In this document: in pieces, positions 41,906 to 50,408 of the stretch | Layout of the letters: each line of letters starts with the position of its first letter | Numbering within the stretch: position 1 is the stretch's first letter | Assembly (NCBI RefSeq): GCF_000024345.1 | Contig: NC_013729.1 | Location: 6,386,001 to 6,450,000 of the forward strand | Direction of reading: 5' to 3' | Length of the DNA: 64,000 nt | Source of the DNA: Kribbella flavida DSM 17836 | GTDB lineage: Bacteria > Actinomycetota > Actinomycetes > Propionibacteriales > Kribbellaceae | Made by a program: the position numbers and the translations under genes | The notes under the pieces: model-generated | Databases searched by the model: none | What the model saw: only the letters and a program-made list of their open reading frames with translations | Told to the model about the DNA's origin: nothing

Positions 41906-42112
41906 TCAGCCGATGCAGTTGCCGCCGTACTCCCACGGGTTCTTGTAGGTGACCGCGCAGTCCTCGCGCAGCCACCAGTCCGCGCAGCGGTTGCGGTTCA
42001 GGTAGCACTCGCAGACCCGGTTCCAGCCGGGACAGTTCCAGGCCTCGGCCTTGGTCGTCGGTACCACCGCGGCCAGCAGCCGGTCGCCGAGGTCGTTGAT
42101 GAAGCGGCGCAT
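41906..42112 (-). CDS. six-cysteine exported peptide precursor
   Basis: 68 residues. ATG 42112 is fixed by AAGGAG seven bases upstream, though the frame stays open further. The N-terminal 24 residues (MRRFINDLGDRLLAAVV, then PTTKAEA) look like an amphipathic leader ending in an A-x-A cleavage site. The core of 44 residues begins WNCPGWNR and contains six Cys (NCPG, VCEC, RCAD, DCAV, NCIG) and five Trp, consistent with three disulfides. No known bacteriocin family is recognised. It is the first gene of the same-strand set thioredoxin-like, ABC exporter, and (beyond the signal peptidase) MauE-like protein. A GGTCGG/CCGACC hairpin lies in its leader. Confidence 0.75.
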   Translation of the reverse strand: MRRFINDLGDRLLAAVVPTTKAEAWNCPGWNRVCECYLNRNRCADWWLREDCAVTYKNPWEYGGNCIG

Positions 42113-42130
42113 CGGGGTTCTCCTTCGGTA

Positions 42131-42150
42131 GGTCGGAAAGATTCCCGACC
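42131..42150 (-). promoter_or_regulatory. inverted repeat in leader of the six-Cys peptide gene
   Basis: GGTCGG (42131-42136) and CCGACC (42145-42150) flank an 8-base loop, about 19 bases before the start codon. It may be an operator or an mRNA hairpin near the RBS. Confidence 0.4.
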
Positions 42151-42325
42151 GTACGCCGACCCACCGGTCGCCGGCCTGGTCTGCGCGCTCCCGTCGAAAG
42201 GATTGCGTCCGGATCGCCACAGTGGCCGGCAAGCCCTTCGAGCACGGTTCAACAGATGGCCGCCCGGGGCGCCACGCGGCCGAATGGTGCCTTTCCGACC
42301 ACCGTCCGAACCCTGAGGAGAATCC

Positions 42326-42634
42326 ATGCACCGTCACCTCGCCGCCGCGCTCGCGGTTGCCGCCGCCGGAGTCGGTCTGACCGTCGCCACCGGTGCGCCG
42401 GCCGCAGCCGACCCCAACGTCCCGTGCGGGTCGCGATCGACCTACATCTCGGCCGGCAACTACTACAACCTCACCTACCGCAACTGCGGCTCGAGCACCG
42501 TGCGCGTCGTGGCGCACGACGAGAGCTACGGCCAGTGGGGCGACTGCCGCTCGGTCGCGGGCGGGCAGTGGATCTCCTGGACCCAGCTGCCCGCGCCGGC
42601 CTGGAACAACAACTGGGTGGCCCGTCCCTGCTGA
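42326..42634 (+). CDS. small secreted protein with four cysteines
   Basis: 102 residues, RBS GAGGAG before ATG 42326. A signal peptide ends near PAAA (about residue 28). The mature 74 residues have four Cys (VPCGS, RNCGS, GDCRS, final RPC) and many Tyr, Trp, Ser and Asn, suggesting two disulfides in a small beta-sandwich. It is divergent from the six-Cys peptide gene, with 213 bases between. It may be part of the same cassette (second cargo or immunity-type partner) or an independent secreted protein; the sequence does not decide. Confidence 0.72.
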   Translation: MHRHLAAALAVAAAGVGLTVATGAPAAADPNVPCGSRSTYISAGNYYNLTYRNCGSSTVRVVAHDESYGQWGDCRSVAGGQWISWTQLPAPAWNNNWVARPC

Positions 42635-42638
42635 TCGG

Positions 42639-43079
42639 TCAGGCGCGGGTCCACGCGCCGGCCGGGCGGTAGCAGAGCAGTTCGATCAGGGCGGTGCCGA
42701 GCACGGCCGGCACCGCCCAGGTCCACGGGTGGTCGTCGGCGCTGACCACCAGGATCGCCGTCCACAAGGCGATCCAGCCGCCGCCGTACCCGCGCAGCAC
42801 GCCGCGGTACCAGAGTCCGCCGGGCGACTCGGCGGCCCGCTGGCCGAAGTAGACGAACAGGTACGACGCGAGCGCGATCGGCCAGAACACCCACAGACCG
42901 GCCCAGTCGTAGGGCACCATCACGACCGCGGTGAGGCAGACCAGCGCGATCGCCCAGTGGTAGATCTCGCCGGCCCAGGTCAGCCGTCGCCGGCGCAGCG
43001 TCAGCCAGATCGCCAACGGGCCCAGCAGCACGCCGACGACGCCGGCCGCGACGTGCAGGATCAGTGCGATGTCACGCAT
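42639..43079 (-). CDS. DUF2306-like four-helix membrane protein
   Basis: 146 residues from ATG 43079 (43091 is an in-frame alternative). Four to five hydrophobic helices: IALILHVAAGVVGVLLGPLAI, a His in helix 2 (EIYHWAIALVCLTAVVM), a Trp/Tyr-rich third segment and a last helix with GTALIELL. The His in helix 1 and helix 2 resemble haem-ligand positions of small membrane cytochrome-like proteins (DUF2306 group), but the family call is uncertain. It stops four bases from the convergent small secreted protein gene. Function unknown. Confidence 0.68.
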   Translation of the reverse strand: MRDIALILHVAAGVVGVLLGPLAIWLTLRRRRLTWAGEIYHWAIALVCLTAVVMVPYDWAGLWVFWPIALASYLFVYFGQRAAESPGGLWYRGVLRGYGGGWIALWTAILVVSADDHPWTWAVPAVLGTALIELLCYRPAGAWTRA

Positions 43080-43195
43080 CGCCCGTCCCACGTCCCGGCG
43101 CCGACCGTCCCCGACATGTCACGGAGCATAGGGGCCGGTGGCCCGGTCGTCTGCCCCTCGGCGGCAGCTTTCCGAGGGACAGCGACCGGGACGCC

Positions 43196-44128
43196 CTAGC
43201 CGACCGGGAAGCTGGCGACCATCCGGACCGCGTGGTTGCGGTACCCGAGCCGTTCGAAGCACGCCGCCATCGGCCGGTTGGTCAGGTCGGTGTCGGCTCT
43301 GATCCGTTCGGCCCCGGCGCCGACGAGGACATGGGTGCCCTCGGCCAGCAGGTCGTCGCTGTAGCGGTGACCCCGGTGCTCGGCCAGGACGCCGAGGTAC
43401 CCGATCACCGGTCCGCCGTTGTTGGCCGTCGGCACGACGAAGCCGACCAGCTCGCCCGCCTCGTCGTACCCGAGCCGCCACCAGTCGCGTTCGCCGGGCA
43501 TGGACCGGTAGACCTCGAGGTCCTCCTTGGCCGAGGCCTCGGCGCTCATCTGGGCGACGGCGCGCACGGTCGCGGCGTCGAGGCTGCCCTCGATCACCCG
43601 GACGAACACCGCCAGGAACGCCTCGTCGTCGGCCGGCTCGAACCGCAGCCGGGTCGACCGGGCCGGCAGCCCGTACTCCGGCAGCCACTCGTAGCGCAGC
43701 CGCTCGGTCACCTCGGACAGCCCGGCCCGCGCGGCGGCCGCGAGCCGCAGCTCCAGCGCGGCGACGACCTCGGGCTGCTCGCGCCAGCCGTTCGGCACGA
43801 AGATGTGGTACTCCGGCTGCTCGCCCTCGGCCGCGTGCGCGTCGAGAGTGTGGCGGATCAGCTCGGCCCAGACTGGCACGGGATCCCCGTCACCGACGAA
43901 GTACAGGCCGTCGACGCTGAACGGGTGGTCGTACTGCGGCATGCCCCACCAGATCGCCAGCGCGACGATCCGGCCGTCCTGCTCGGCGACCCAGCTCCAG
44001 GCGTGACGGTACTGGCCGTTGGCCATGAACTCGTCGTAGCGCTCGCGCGTGACGGTGTTGACCGACTGGTCGGCGATCAGGGTGTGAATGGTGTCGAGAT
44101 CGGACTCGACAGTGGTGCGGATGATCAC
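43196..44128 (-). CDS. GNAT-family N-acetyltransferase, tandem domains
   Basis: 310 residues from GTG 44128, RBS GGAGGAA. Two GNAT-like halves are visible: the first starts MIIRTTVESDLDTIHTL and has DGRIVALAIWWG; the second has ELVGFVVPTAN and the acetyl-CoA loop region YLGVLAEHRGHRYSDDLLAEGTH, closing with FERLGYRNHAVRM. Only the second half seems to have a full Q/RxxGxG/A-type loop (EHRGHRYS). The substrate is unknown; tandem GNATs include mycothiol synthase-like enzymes. A short ORF with a good RBS precedes it (44160-44216). Confidence 0.86.
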   Translation of the reverse strand: MIIRTTVESDLDTIHTLIADQSVNTVTRERYDEFMANGQYRHAWSWVAEQDGRIVALAIWWGMPQYDHPFSVDGLYFVGDGDPVPVWAELIRHTLDAHAAEGEQPEYHIFVPNGWREQPEVVAALELRLAAAARAGLSEVTERLRYEWLPEYGLPARSTRLRFEPADDEAFLAVFVRVIEGSLDAATVRAVAQMSAEASAKEDLEVYRSMPGERDWWRLGYDEAGELVGFVVPTANNGGPVIGYLGVLAEHRGHRYSDDLLAEGTHVLVGAGAERIRADTDLTNRPMAACFERLGYRNHAVRMVASFPVG

Positions 44129-44159
44129 GGTTCCTCCGGAAAAGAGGCGCGCGCTCCGC

Positions 44160-44216
44160 TCAGTGCGAGCTGGACGAGCGGACCGGGCGCGCCGTTGCAC
44201 AGAACAAGATGCTCAT
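44160..44216 (-). CDS. possible 18-aa leader ORF before GNAT gene
   Basis: ATG 44216 is preceded by AAAGGAG at good spacing and opens 18 codons (MSILFCATARPVRSSSSH) ending 31 bases before the GNAT start. The peptide has one Cys followed by a run of Ser. A short, well-initiated ORF in a 237-base leader may control the downstream gene by translation, but chance cannot be excluded. Confidence 0.4.
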   Translation of the reverse strand: MSILFCATARPVRSSSSH

Positions 44217-44365
44217 CGGTCGCTCCTTTCGCTCGAGTCGTTCTCGCAGCCAGAACACTAGACCGCACCCGGTCCCGGCGTCCACCGGGAATTCGCCGCC
44301 ACCCGGTACGCCGTACCGAACTGCGCGCCGGCCGGACTGACGGCGGCGCCTGAGATGATCCCGGG

Positions 44366-44941
44366 GTGACGATGACCGGAGTGGACCTTGGCACCCTGCG
44401 AGGACAGTTCGAGCTGACCTGGTCGCTGTTCGAGTACCACCTGGACCGGCTCGTGCCGGAGGACCTGCTGTGGGAGCCGGCCGAGCTCTGCTGGACGGTC
44501 CACCAGGACCCGGACGGGCTGTGGCGTCCCGACTGGGCCGACCACGAGCTGGATCCGGTCCCGGTGCCGACGATCGGCTGGCTCAGCTGGCACATCGGGT
44601 GGTGGTGGACGGTCGCGCTGGCCCACGCCCGGCAGACGGTGCCGCCGCACCGGACCGACGTGCACTGGCCCGGCACCCTGCTCGGCACCCGCGACTGGAT
44701 GCACCACCTGCGCGACGAGTGGTCGGTCGTGCTCGAGGACTCCTCCCGACTGACGCTGCCCGCGGCGTTCCCGTGGTCGCCGGAGTCAGGCCGCAGTCAC
44801 GCCGATCTCTACGCCTGGGTGAACGCCGAGCTGATGAAGAACGCCGCCGAGATCGGCCAGCTCCGGCTGCTGCGCGCCGCCCACCGGCCGCCCGCCCCCT
44901 CGGTCCTCCACCCGGACAAAGAGTTTCCGGACGGCATCTGA
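44366..44941 (+). CDS. DinB-family putative metal-dependent protein
   Basis: 191 residues from GTG 44366 (ATG 44372 is an alternative). The four-helix DinB fold shows in LRGQFELTWSLFEYHLDRLVPEDLLW, then the metal His in LSWHIGWWWTVA, and later SHADLYAWVNAELMKNAAEIGQLRLL with the second His group. DinB-superfamily members include mycothiol and bacillithiol transferases, so a thiol-transfer or detoxification role is plausible. Leaderless or nearly so. It is convergent with groEL and shares the terminator at 44995-45046; three 14-bp repeats follow the stop. Confidence 0.85.
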   Translation: MTMTGVDLGTLRGQFELTWSLFEYHLDRLVPEDLLWEPAELCWTVHQDPDGLWRPDWADHELDPVPVPTIGWLSWHIGWWWTVALAHARQTVPPHRTDVHWPGTLLGTRDWMHHLRDEWSVVLEDSSRLTLPAAFPWSPESGRSHADLYAWVNAELMKNAAEIGQLRLLRAAHRPPAPSVLHPDKEFPDGI

Positions 44942-44952
44942 CCGGCTGATCT

Positions 44953-44994
44953 CACCGGCACCTGAGCACCGGCACCTGAGCACCGGCACCTGAG
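44953..44994. repeat. 14-bp direct repeat, three copies
   Basis: CACCGGCACCTGAG occurs three times without spacers at 44953, 44967 and 44981, directly before the shared terminator hairpin. Probably replication slippage; no function is evident. Confidence 0.9.
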
Positions 44995-45046
44995 CACGAC
45001 AGAAGGCGGCCCCGGGCTGGGACCCGGGACCGCCTTCGCTGTCGTG
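44995..45046. terminator. large shared terminator hairpin (DinB gene / groEL)
   Basis: Three stacked stems pair 44995-45002 with 45039-45046, 45003-45009 with 45030-45036, and 45011-45016 with 45023-45028, with small mismatches and a CTGGGA loop. It lies between convergent genes. Confidence 0.85.
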
Positions 45047-45070
45047 CGTGGTACTACCGACTTCGGTGGA

Positions 45071-46696
<1,626 letters not shown>

Positions 46697-46844
46697 TCTC
46701 CGCGAGTCCTCCCGCGTCGAGTTCTGGTGGTTCAGCCGGCCGGATGCCCGCGACGGACGGCACCGGCGTCGCGGCGGTCACGTCCCGCCCCGTCTCCGGC
46801 GCCTCATCGAGGCCGTCTTCGTACGTACTCAACGGGCAAGCTGG

Positions 46845-46871
46845 TTATCACTCTCGCCCAGTGAGTGCTAA
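46845..46871. promoter_or_regulatory. CIRCE element 1 (HrcA operator)
   Basis: TTATCACTC - nine bases - GAGTGCTAA differs from the consensus TTAGCACTC-N9-GAGTGCTAA at one base. It lies about 150 bases upstream of groEL. Confidence 0.9.
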
Positions 46872-46878
46872 CCAAGTA

Positions 46879-46905
46879 TTAGCACTCGACCCCAGCGAGT
46901 GCAAG
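46879..46905. promoter_or_regulatory. CIRCE element 2 (HrcA operator)
   Basis: TTAGCACTC - nine bases - GAGTGCAAG matches consensus except the last two positions. Two CIRCE boxes eight bases apart (the first ends at 46871) are typical of actinobacterial groEL2 promoters. The rest of 46697-47024 holds the groEL leader and nothing else I can recognise. Confidence 0.88.
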
Positions 46906-47024
46906 CCGGGCCAGGCCCGCCGGGCGTTGCGCTGCGAGCGTGACGCTCGACGTCTCTGCGGCCACTCCGAACCGCTGGAACGACGTAGGCGCGCTGGGTC
47001 CTGGTGCGCCGCGAGGTGTAGGGC

Positions 47025-47363
47025 TCACTCCGGCTCCAGCTGGGCGATCAGGTACTTCGGGGCGTTCAGTCGCCACGCCTCGGTGATCAGCTCGGCGACC
47101 TCCTCGTCGTCGGCACCGGCCAGGTCGATCGACAGCCAGCCGAACCGGCCGGACTCCCACCAGGACGCGTACACCTCTGGATTCTCGGCGATCATCGCCT
47201 GCTGCTCCTCGCGCAACGCCTTGAGGAAGAGCGTCGACTCGTCCTCCGACAGGTAGGCGAAGCCCTTCTTCCGGACTTTGTACGCCGGCTGACCGGCCCA
47301 GCCCTCGTGCTCCTCCGCCCCTGGCAACCGCAGCACCAGGTCCTGCACCGCCCTCGCGTCCAT
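47025..47363 (-). CDS. MmcQ/YjbR-family protein
   Basis: 112 residues, typical length. The pattern VQDLVLRLPGAEEHEGWAGQPAYKVRKKGFAYLSEDESTLFLKA (given in parts: LRLPGAEE, PAYKVRKKGFAYL, LFLKA) and the closing GWLSIDLAGADDEEVAELITEAWRL match the CyaY-like double-wing fold of YjbR proteins. They bind DNA or nucleotides; the role is unknown. ATG 47363 has no strong RBS. Single gene, divergent from the PspC gene. Confidence 0.85.
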   Translation of the reverse strand: MDARAVQDLVLRLPGAEEHEGWAGQPAYKVRKKGFAYLSEDESTLFLKALREEQQAMIAENPEVYASWWESGRFGWLSIDLAGADDEEVAELITEAWRLNAPKYLIAQLEPE

Positions 47364-47506
47364 ACCGCGAAGCTAACTCCCCGGACCGACAGTTCCGGTC
47401 CATAAGTCGTCAGGGGCGGCGATCCCCCACGGCCAGGGGTCGGGTCAGGGGTCAGTCGGTACCGATCCCGATGTGCCGGGCGGCCTCCGGGCAGCACAGT
47501 AGAGAC

Positions 47507-47836
47507 ATGACGAACAACAGCGCACCCTTCTCGAACCTGTCCGGCAAGACCCTCCGCCGCTCGCGCGACCAGCGGATGCTGTCCGGAGTCTCCGGCGGCA
47601 TCGCGGAGTACCTGAACATCGACGCCACCCTGGTCCGGCTGGGCATCGTCGGGCTCACCCTGATCACCGGCGGTGGCGCCCTGCTCGGCTACGTGGCCGC
47701 CTGGATCGTGATGCCGGAGGCTGACGGCAAGGCGGTCTGGCAGAGCACCCAGCAGCCGCAGCAGCCCCAGCCGCAGCCGACCCCGGAGGCGGACATCGCC
47801 GCCCGGATCTACGACGAGAAGCCGCCGGCCGCGTGA
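47507..47836 (+). CDS. PspC-domain membrane protein
   Basis: 109 residues. The PspC domain is clear: LRRSRDQRMLSGVSGGIAEYLNIDATLVRLG, then a membrane helix with LTLITGGGALLGYVAAWIVMPE. A Gln/Pro-rich tail with QPQQPQPQP follows. PspC proteins take part in envelope stress or toxin-antitoxin-like regulation. ATG 47507 fits a leaderless start (CACAGT six bases before). Followed by a strong hairpin at 47876-47896. Confidence 0.88.
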   Translation: MTNNSAPFSNLSGKTLRRSRDQRMLSGVSGGIAEYLNIDATLVRLGIVGLTLITGGGALLGYVAAWIVMPEADGKAVWQSTQQPQQPQPQPTPEADIAARIYDEKPPAA

Positions 47837-47875
47837 CCCGCTCGCCACGGCAGCAGTGAAGGAGTAGCGGTCACC

Positions 47876-47896
47876 GGCCGGCGCCCAGCGCCGGCC
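47876..47896 (+). terminator. hairpin terminator after PspC gene
   Basis: A 9-bp stem (47876-47884 with 47888-47896) with a CCA loop. It is nested within a further 11-bp inverted pair, 47848-47858 with 47909-47919, so the whole intergenic region can fold as one structure. Confidence 0.7.
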
Positions 47897-47982
47897 CCCG
47901 CACCACCACACTGCTGCCGTGCTGGCCAACCCGCAACACTAGGTTCGCGACCAGAACACCGCTGCCCTGGCACACTGCTGCG

Positions 47983-49254
47983 GTGCAGACCGATGCAGGG
48001 GTGATTCGCTGCCCCCAATGCGCCCAGCAGCTCCGCGTCGACCGCGGGCACGTGACCTGGTGCGACCGGTGCGACTGGAACGTCGACCCGAACCCGCCGG
48101 ACCGGCAGGACCCGGCCTGGCGACAGCGTCTGGAGCACGCGCTCGCCGACACCCTGTACCGCGAGCTGGAGCGCGGCAAGCTGCACCGCCCCGGATGGGA
48201 CGCTGCGCGGCTCGCGGCGTACGGACTGGCCGGACTGTTGCTGCTGATACCGCTGCTGAGCTTTCTCGCCGGCATCGCCCTCCTGGTGTTCTACCGCCCG
48301 CTGTGGCTGTGCATCCCGCTCGCCGCGATCGCCTTCTGCGTCGCCCTCCTCCTCAGGCCGCGAGCGACCCACCTGCCGCCCGACGCGTACGTCGTCCAGC
48401 GGGACGAGGCGCCGGTGCTGTTCACCCTGCTCGACGAGATCGCCACCGTCGTCGGAACTCCGCCCGTGGTGGCGGTCGCAGTGGACGCCGAGCCGAACAT
48501 CTCCTTCGGCCGGGTCGGCTGGCGCTTCCAGCCGGTGATCGGGCTCGGCCTGTCGCTGTGGGCGACCCTGAGCCCGCAGGAGCGTGTCGCGGTCCTGGCG
48601 CACGAGCTGGGGCACGGCAAGAACGGCGACGCGCGGCACGGCTGGGTGATTGGAGCGGCCGAGTCCGTCCTCCGGCAGCTGAACGAGGTCTTCAGCAACC
48701 AGCCGATGGACGAGTACCGCCTGGACATGGCAGCCGCGATCGGGGCCACCCACTCGAACGGGCACCTCTCCAGAGTGATCAACAGCATCGTCGGCCCGGT
48801 CGTCCGTGGCTACACCTGGCTGCTGGAGCGGGTGAGCTTGCGCAGCAACCAGCGTGCGGAGTACCTGGCGGACCGCAGGTCGGGTGAGATCGCCGGGTCG
48901 GACGCCGCGGCCTGGGCGCTGGAGCGCAGCCTGCTCGCGGACACGGCGTACCGGGCGCTGGAGCGCGCGCTGCGGTTCGAGAAGGAGCTGGAACCGCTGG
49001 AAGTGGTCCGGCGGGCCGTGACCGAGGTGCCACAGCGGGAGATCGAGCGGCGGCTGCGGCTGAGCCGCCTGCGCGAGATCCGGACCGACTCCAGCCACCC
49101 ACCGACGTACCTGCGGGCGCGGCTGATCCGTACGCGTCCTGCCACGACTGCCCGCGTCGTGCTCGGGCTGAACGAGAACCGCGCCGTCGACCGCGAGCTG
49201 GTGCCCGCGGCCGAGCACGTACTGAAGGAGCTGCGGGCCGAACTGGCCCAGTAG
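47983..49254 (+). CDS. M48-family membrane metallopeptidase with N-terminal zinc ribbon
   Basis: 423 residues from GTG 47983. A zinc ribbon (CPQC..CDRC) at residues 10-31 precedes two membrane helices (about 68-110). The peptidase domain has HELGHGKNGD, the HExxH zinc site, and the downstream Glu in EYLADRRS, as in HtpX/Ste24-like M48 enzymes. It probably degrades misfolded membrane proteins. The zinc ribbon fused in front is unusual for HtpX. No obvious partner gene; the convergent glpQ-like gene stops at the adjacent base. Confidence 0.88.
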   Translation: MQTDAGVIRCPQCAQQLRVDRGHVTWCDRCDWNVDPNPPDRQDPAWRQRLEHALADTLYRELERGKLHRPGWDAARLAAYGLAGLLLLIPLLSFLAGIALLVFYRPLWLCIPLAAIAFCVALLLRPRATHLPPDAYVVQRDEAPVLFTLLDEIATVVGTPPVVAVAVDAEPNISFGRVGWRFQPVIGLGLSLWATLSPQERVAVLAHELGHGKNGDARHGWVIGAAESVLRQLNEVFSNQPMDEYRLDMAAAIGATHSNGHLSRVINSIVGPVVRGYTWLLERVSLRSNQRAEYLADRRSGEIAGSDAAAWALERSLLADTAYRALERALRFEKELEPLEVVRRAVTEVPQREIERRLRLSRLREIRTDSSHPPTYLRARLIRTRPATTARVVLGLNENRAVDRELVPAAEHVLKELRAELAQ

Positions 49255-50223
49255 TCAGACCTTGAGGGCGGTCCTGCGGCTCACAGTGGCGGCGGCGATG
49301 TCCGGATGGTCGGCGAAGACTCCGTCGATGCCCGTCGCGGCGAAGGCGGCCAGCTCGCCGGCCAGGTCCAGACCGGTGGGCAGGAAGCGCCGCTCGGCCC
49401 GGAAGGTCCAGACGTACACCCCCAGCCCCGCCCGGTGCGCCTGCTCCACCAGCCGGGTCGGCTCGCCCAGTGCGCCGGTCGGCGTCCGCGGGACGACCAG
49501 GTCCTTGTGCGGCGCCAGCACCTGCGCGTACGTCGAGATCTCGCGCAGCCCGGCCGGTCCGAGCAGGTCGGCGAACGTCCGGCCGTCCCCGGTACGCCGG
49601 AAGTCGTTCGGCGCGCCCCCGGCGTCGACCAGCTGGGCCAGCGGCACGTTCGTCATCACCGCGAGCCGGCGCAGGCTGGTCGGCTCGAACGACTGCACCA
49701 TCGCCTCGTCCGGGCCGAGCCCGAGCGCCGTCAGCCGCTCGGCCAGCAACTCCTCCAGCGGCAGCCCCAGCCGGCGGAAGTACGCCGGGTGCTTGATCTC
49801 GGGCACCACCCCGATCGGACGACCCAGCCGGGCCGACTCCTGCCGGGCCAGCGCCACCACGTCGTCGAAGGTCGGGATCCGCTCCCGCCCGTCGTACGCG
49901 GTGTTCGCGGCGCGCAGGGCGGGCATCCGTTCCCGCGCGGTCAGCGTGCACAGCTCGGCGTAGGTGAAGTCCTCGACGAACCAGCCGGTGACGGCCTCGC
50001 CGTCGATGATCTTGGTGATCCGGCGGTCGGCGAAGACCGGGTGGTCGGCCACGTCGGTGGTGCCGGAGATCTCGTTCTCGTGCCGGGCCACCAGGACGCC
50101 GTCCAGCGTGGCGACCAGGTCCGGTTCGAGGTGGTCGGCGCCCAGCGCCGCGGCCAGGCGGTACGCCGCCGGCGTGTGCTCCGGGCGGTACCCGCTCGCT
50201 CCCCTGTGCGCGATGACCTGCAT
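49255..50223 (-). CDS. glpQ: glycerophosphodiester phosphodiesterase
   Basis: 322 residues from ATG 50223. The GDPD TIM-barrel begins MQVIAHRGASGYRPEHT (catalytic HRG..xxPE), then EPDLVATLDGVLVARHE (metal Glu/Asp and second His), VPEIKHP and a C-terminal VYVWTFRAE..TGIDGVFADHPD. It hydrolyses glycerophosphodiesters to glycerol-3-phosphate. No signal peptide is visible from this start, so it may be cytoplasmic; a longer in-frame start lacks support. Its stop abuts the peptidase gene end. Confidence 0.93.
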   Translation of the reverse strand: MQVIAHRGASGYRPEHTPAAYRLAAALGADHLEPDLVATLDGVLVARHENEISGTTDVADHPVFADRRITKIIDGEAVTGWFVEDFTYAELCTLTARERMPALRAANTAYDGRERIPTFDDVVALARQESARLGRPIGVVPEIKHPAYFRRLGLPLEELLAERLTALGLGPDEAMVQSFEPTSLRRLAVMTNVPLAQLVDAGGAPNDFRRTGDGRTFADLLGPAGLREISTYAQVLAPHKDLVVPRTPTGALGEPTRLVEQAHRAGLGVYVWTFRAERRFLPTGLDLAGELAAFAATGIDGVFADHPDIAAATVSRRTALKV

Positions 50224-50395
50224 GGTTCCAGGACAGGCGGACCAGGTGGCGGCCGGGGAACTCGTTGCCCAACGCAAAGTGAAGCTCTCCTGATGCCCCG
50301 GCGGACACGATCGGCGCACGGCGGATCACCGAAGGTGGATACCGAAGACGCGGGCGGCGAGACCGAAGACGGACGCATCGCCCGCCGGCACGTCC

Positions 50396-50401
50396 TAGCG
50401 T
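50396..50401 (+). promoter_or_regulatory. -10 box of DUF418 gene
   Basis: TAGCGT is followed by exactly seven bases and ATG 50409. Upstream, ACCGAAGACG is repeated at 50341-50350 and 50362-50371, spaced 21 bases (two helical turns), a possible activator site. Confidence 0.5.
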
Positions 50402-50408
50402 CGGCGGC

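Noticed and set aside
44953..44994. CRISPR or iteron array
   Set aside because: Three contiguous 14-bp copies with no spacers and no replication genes; best explained by slippage next to a terminator.
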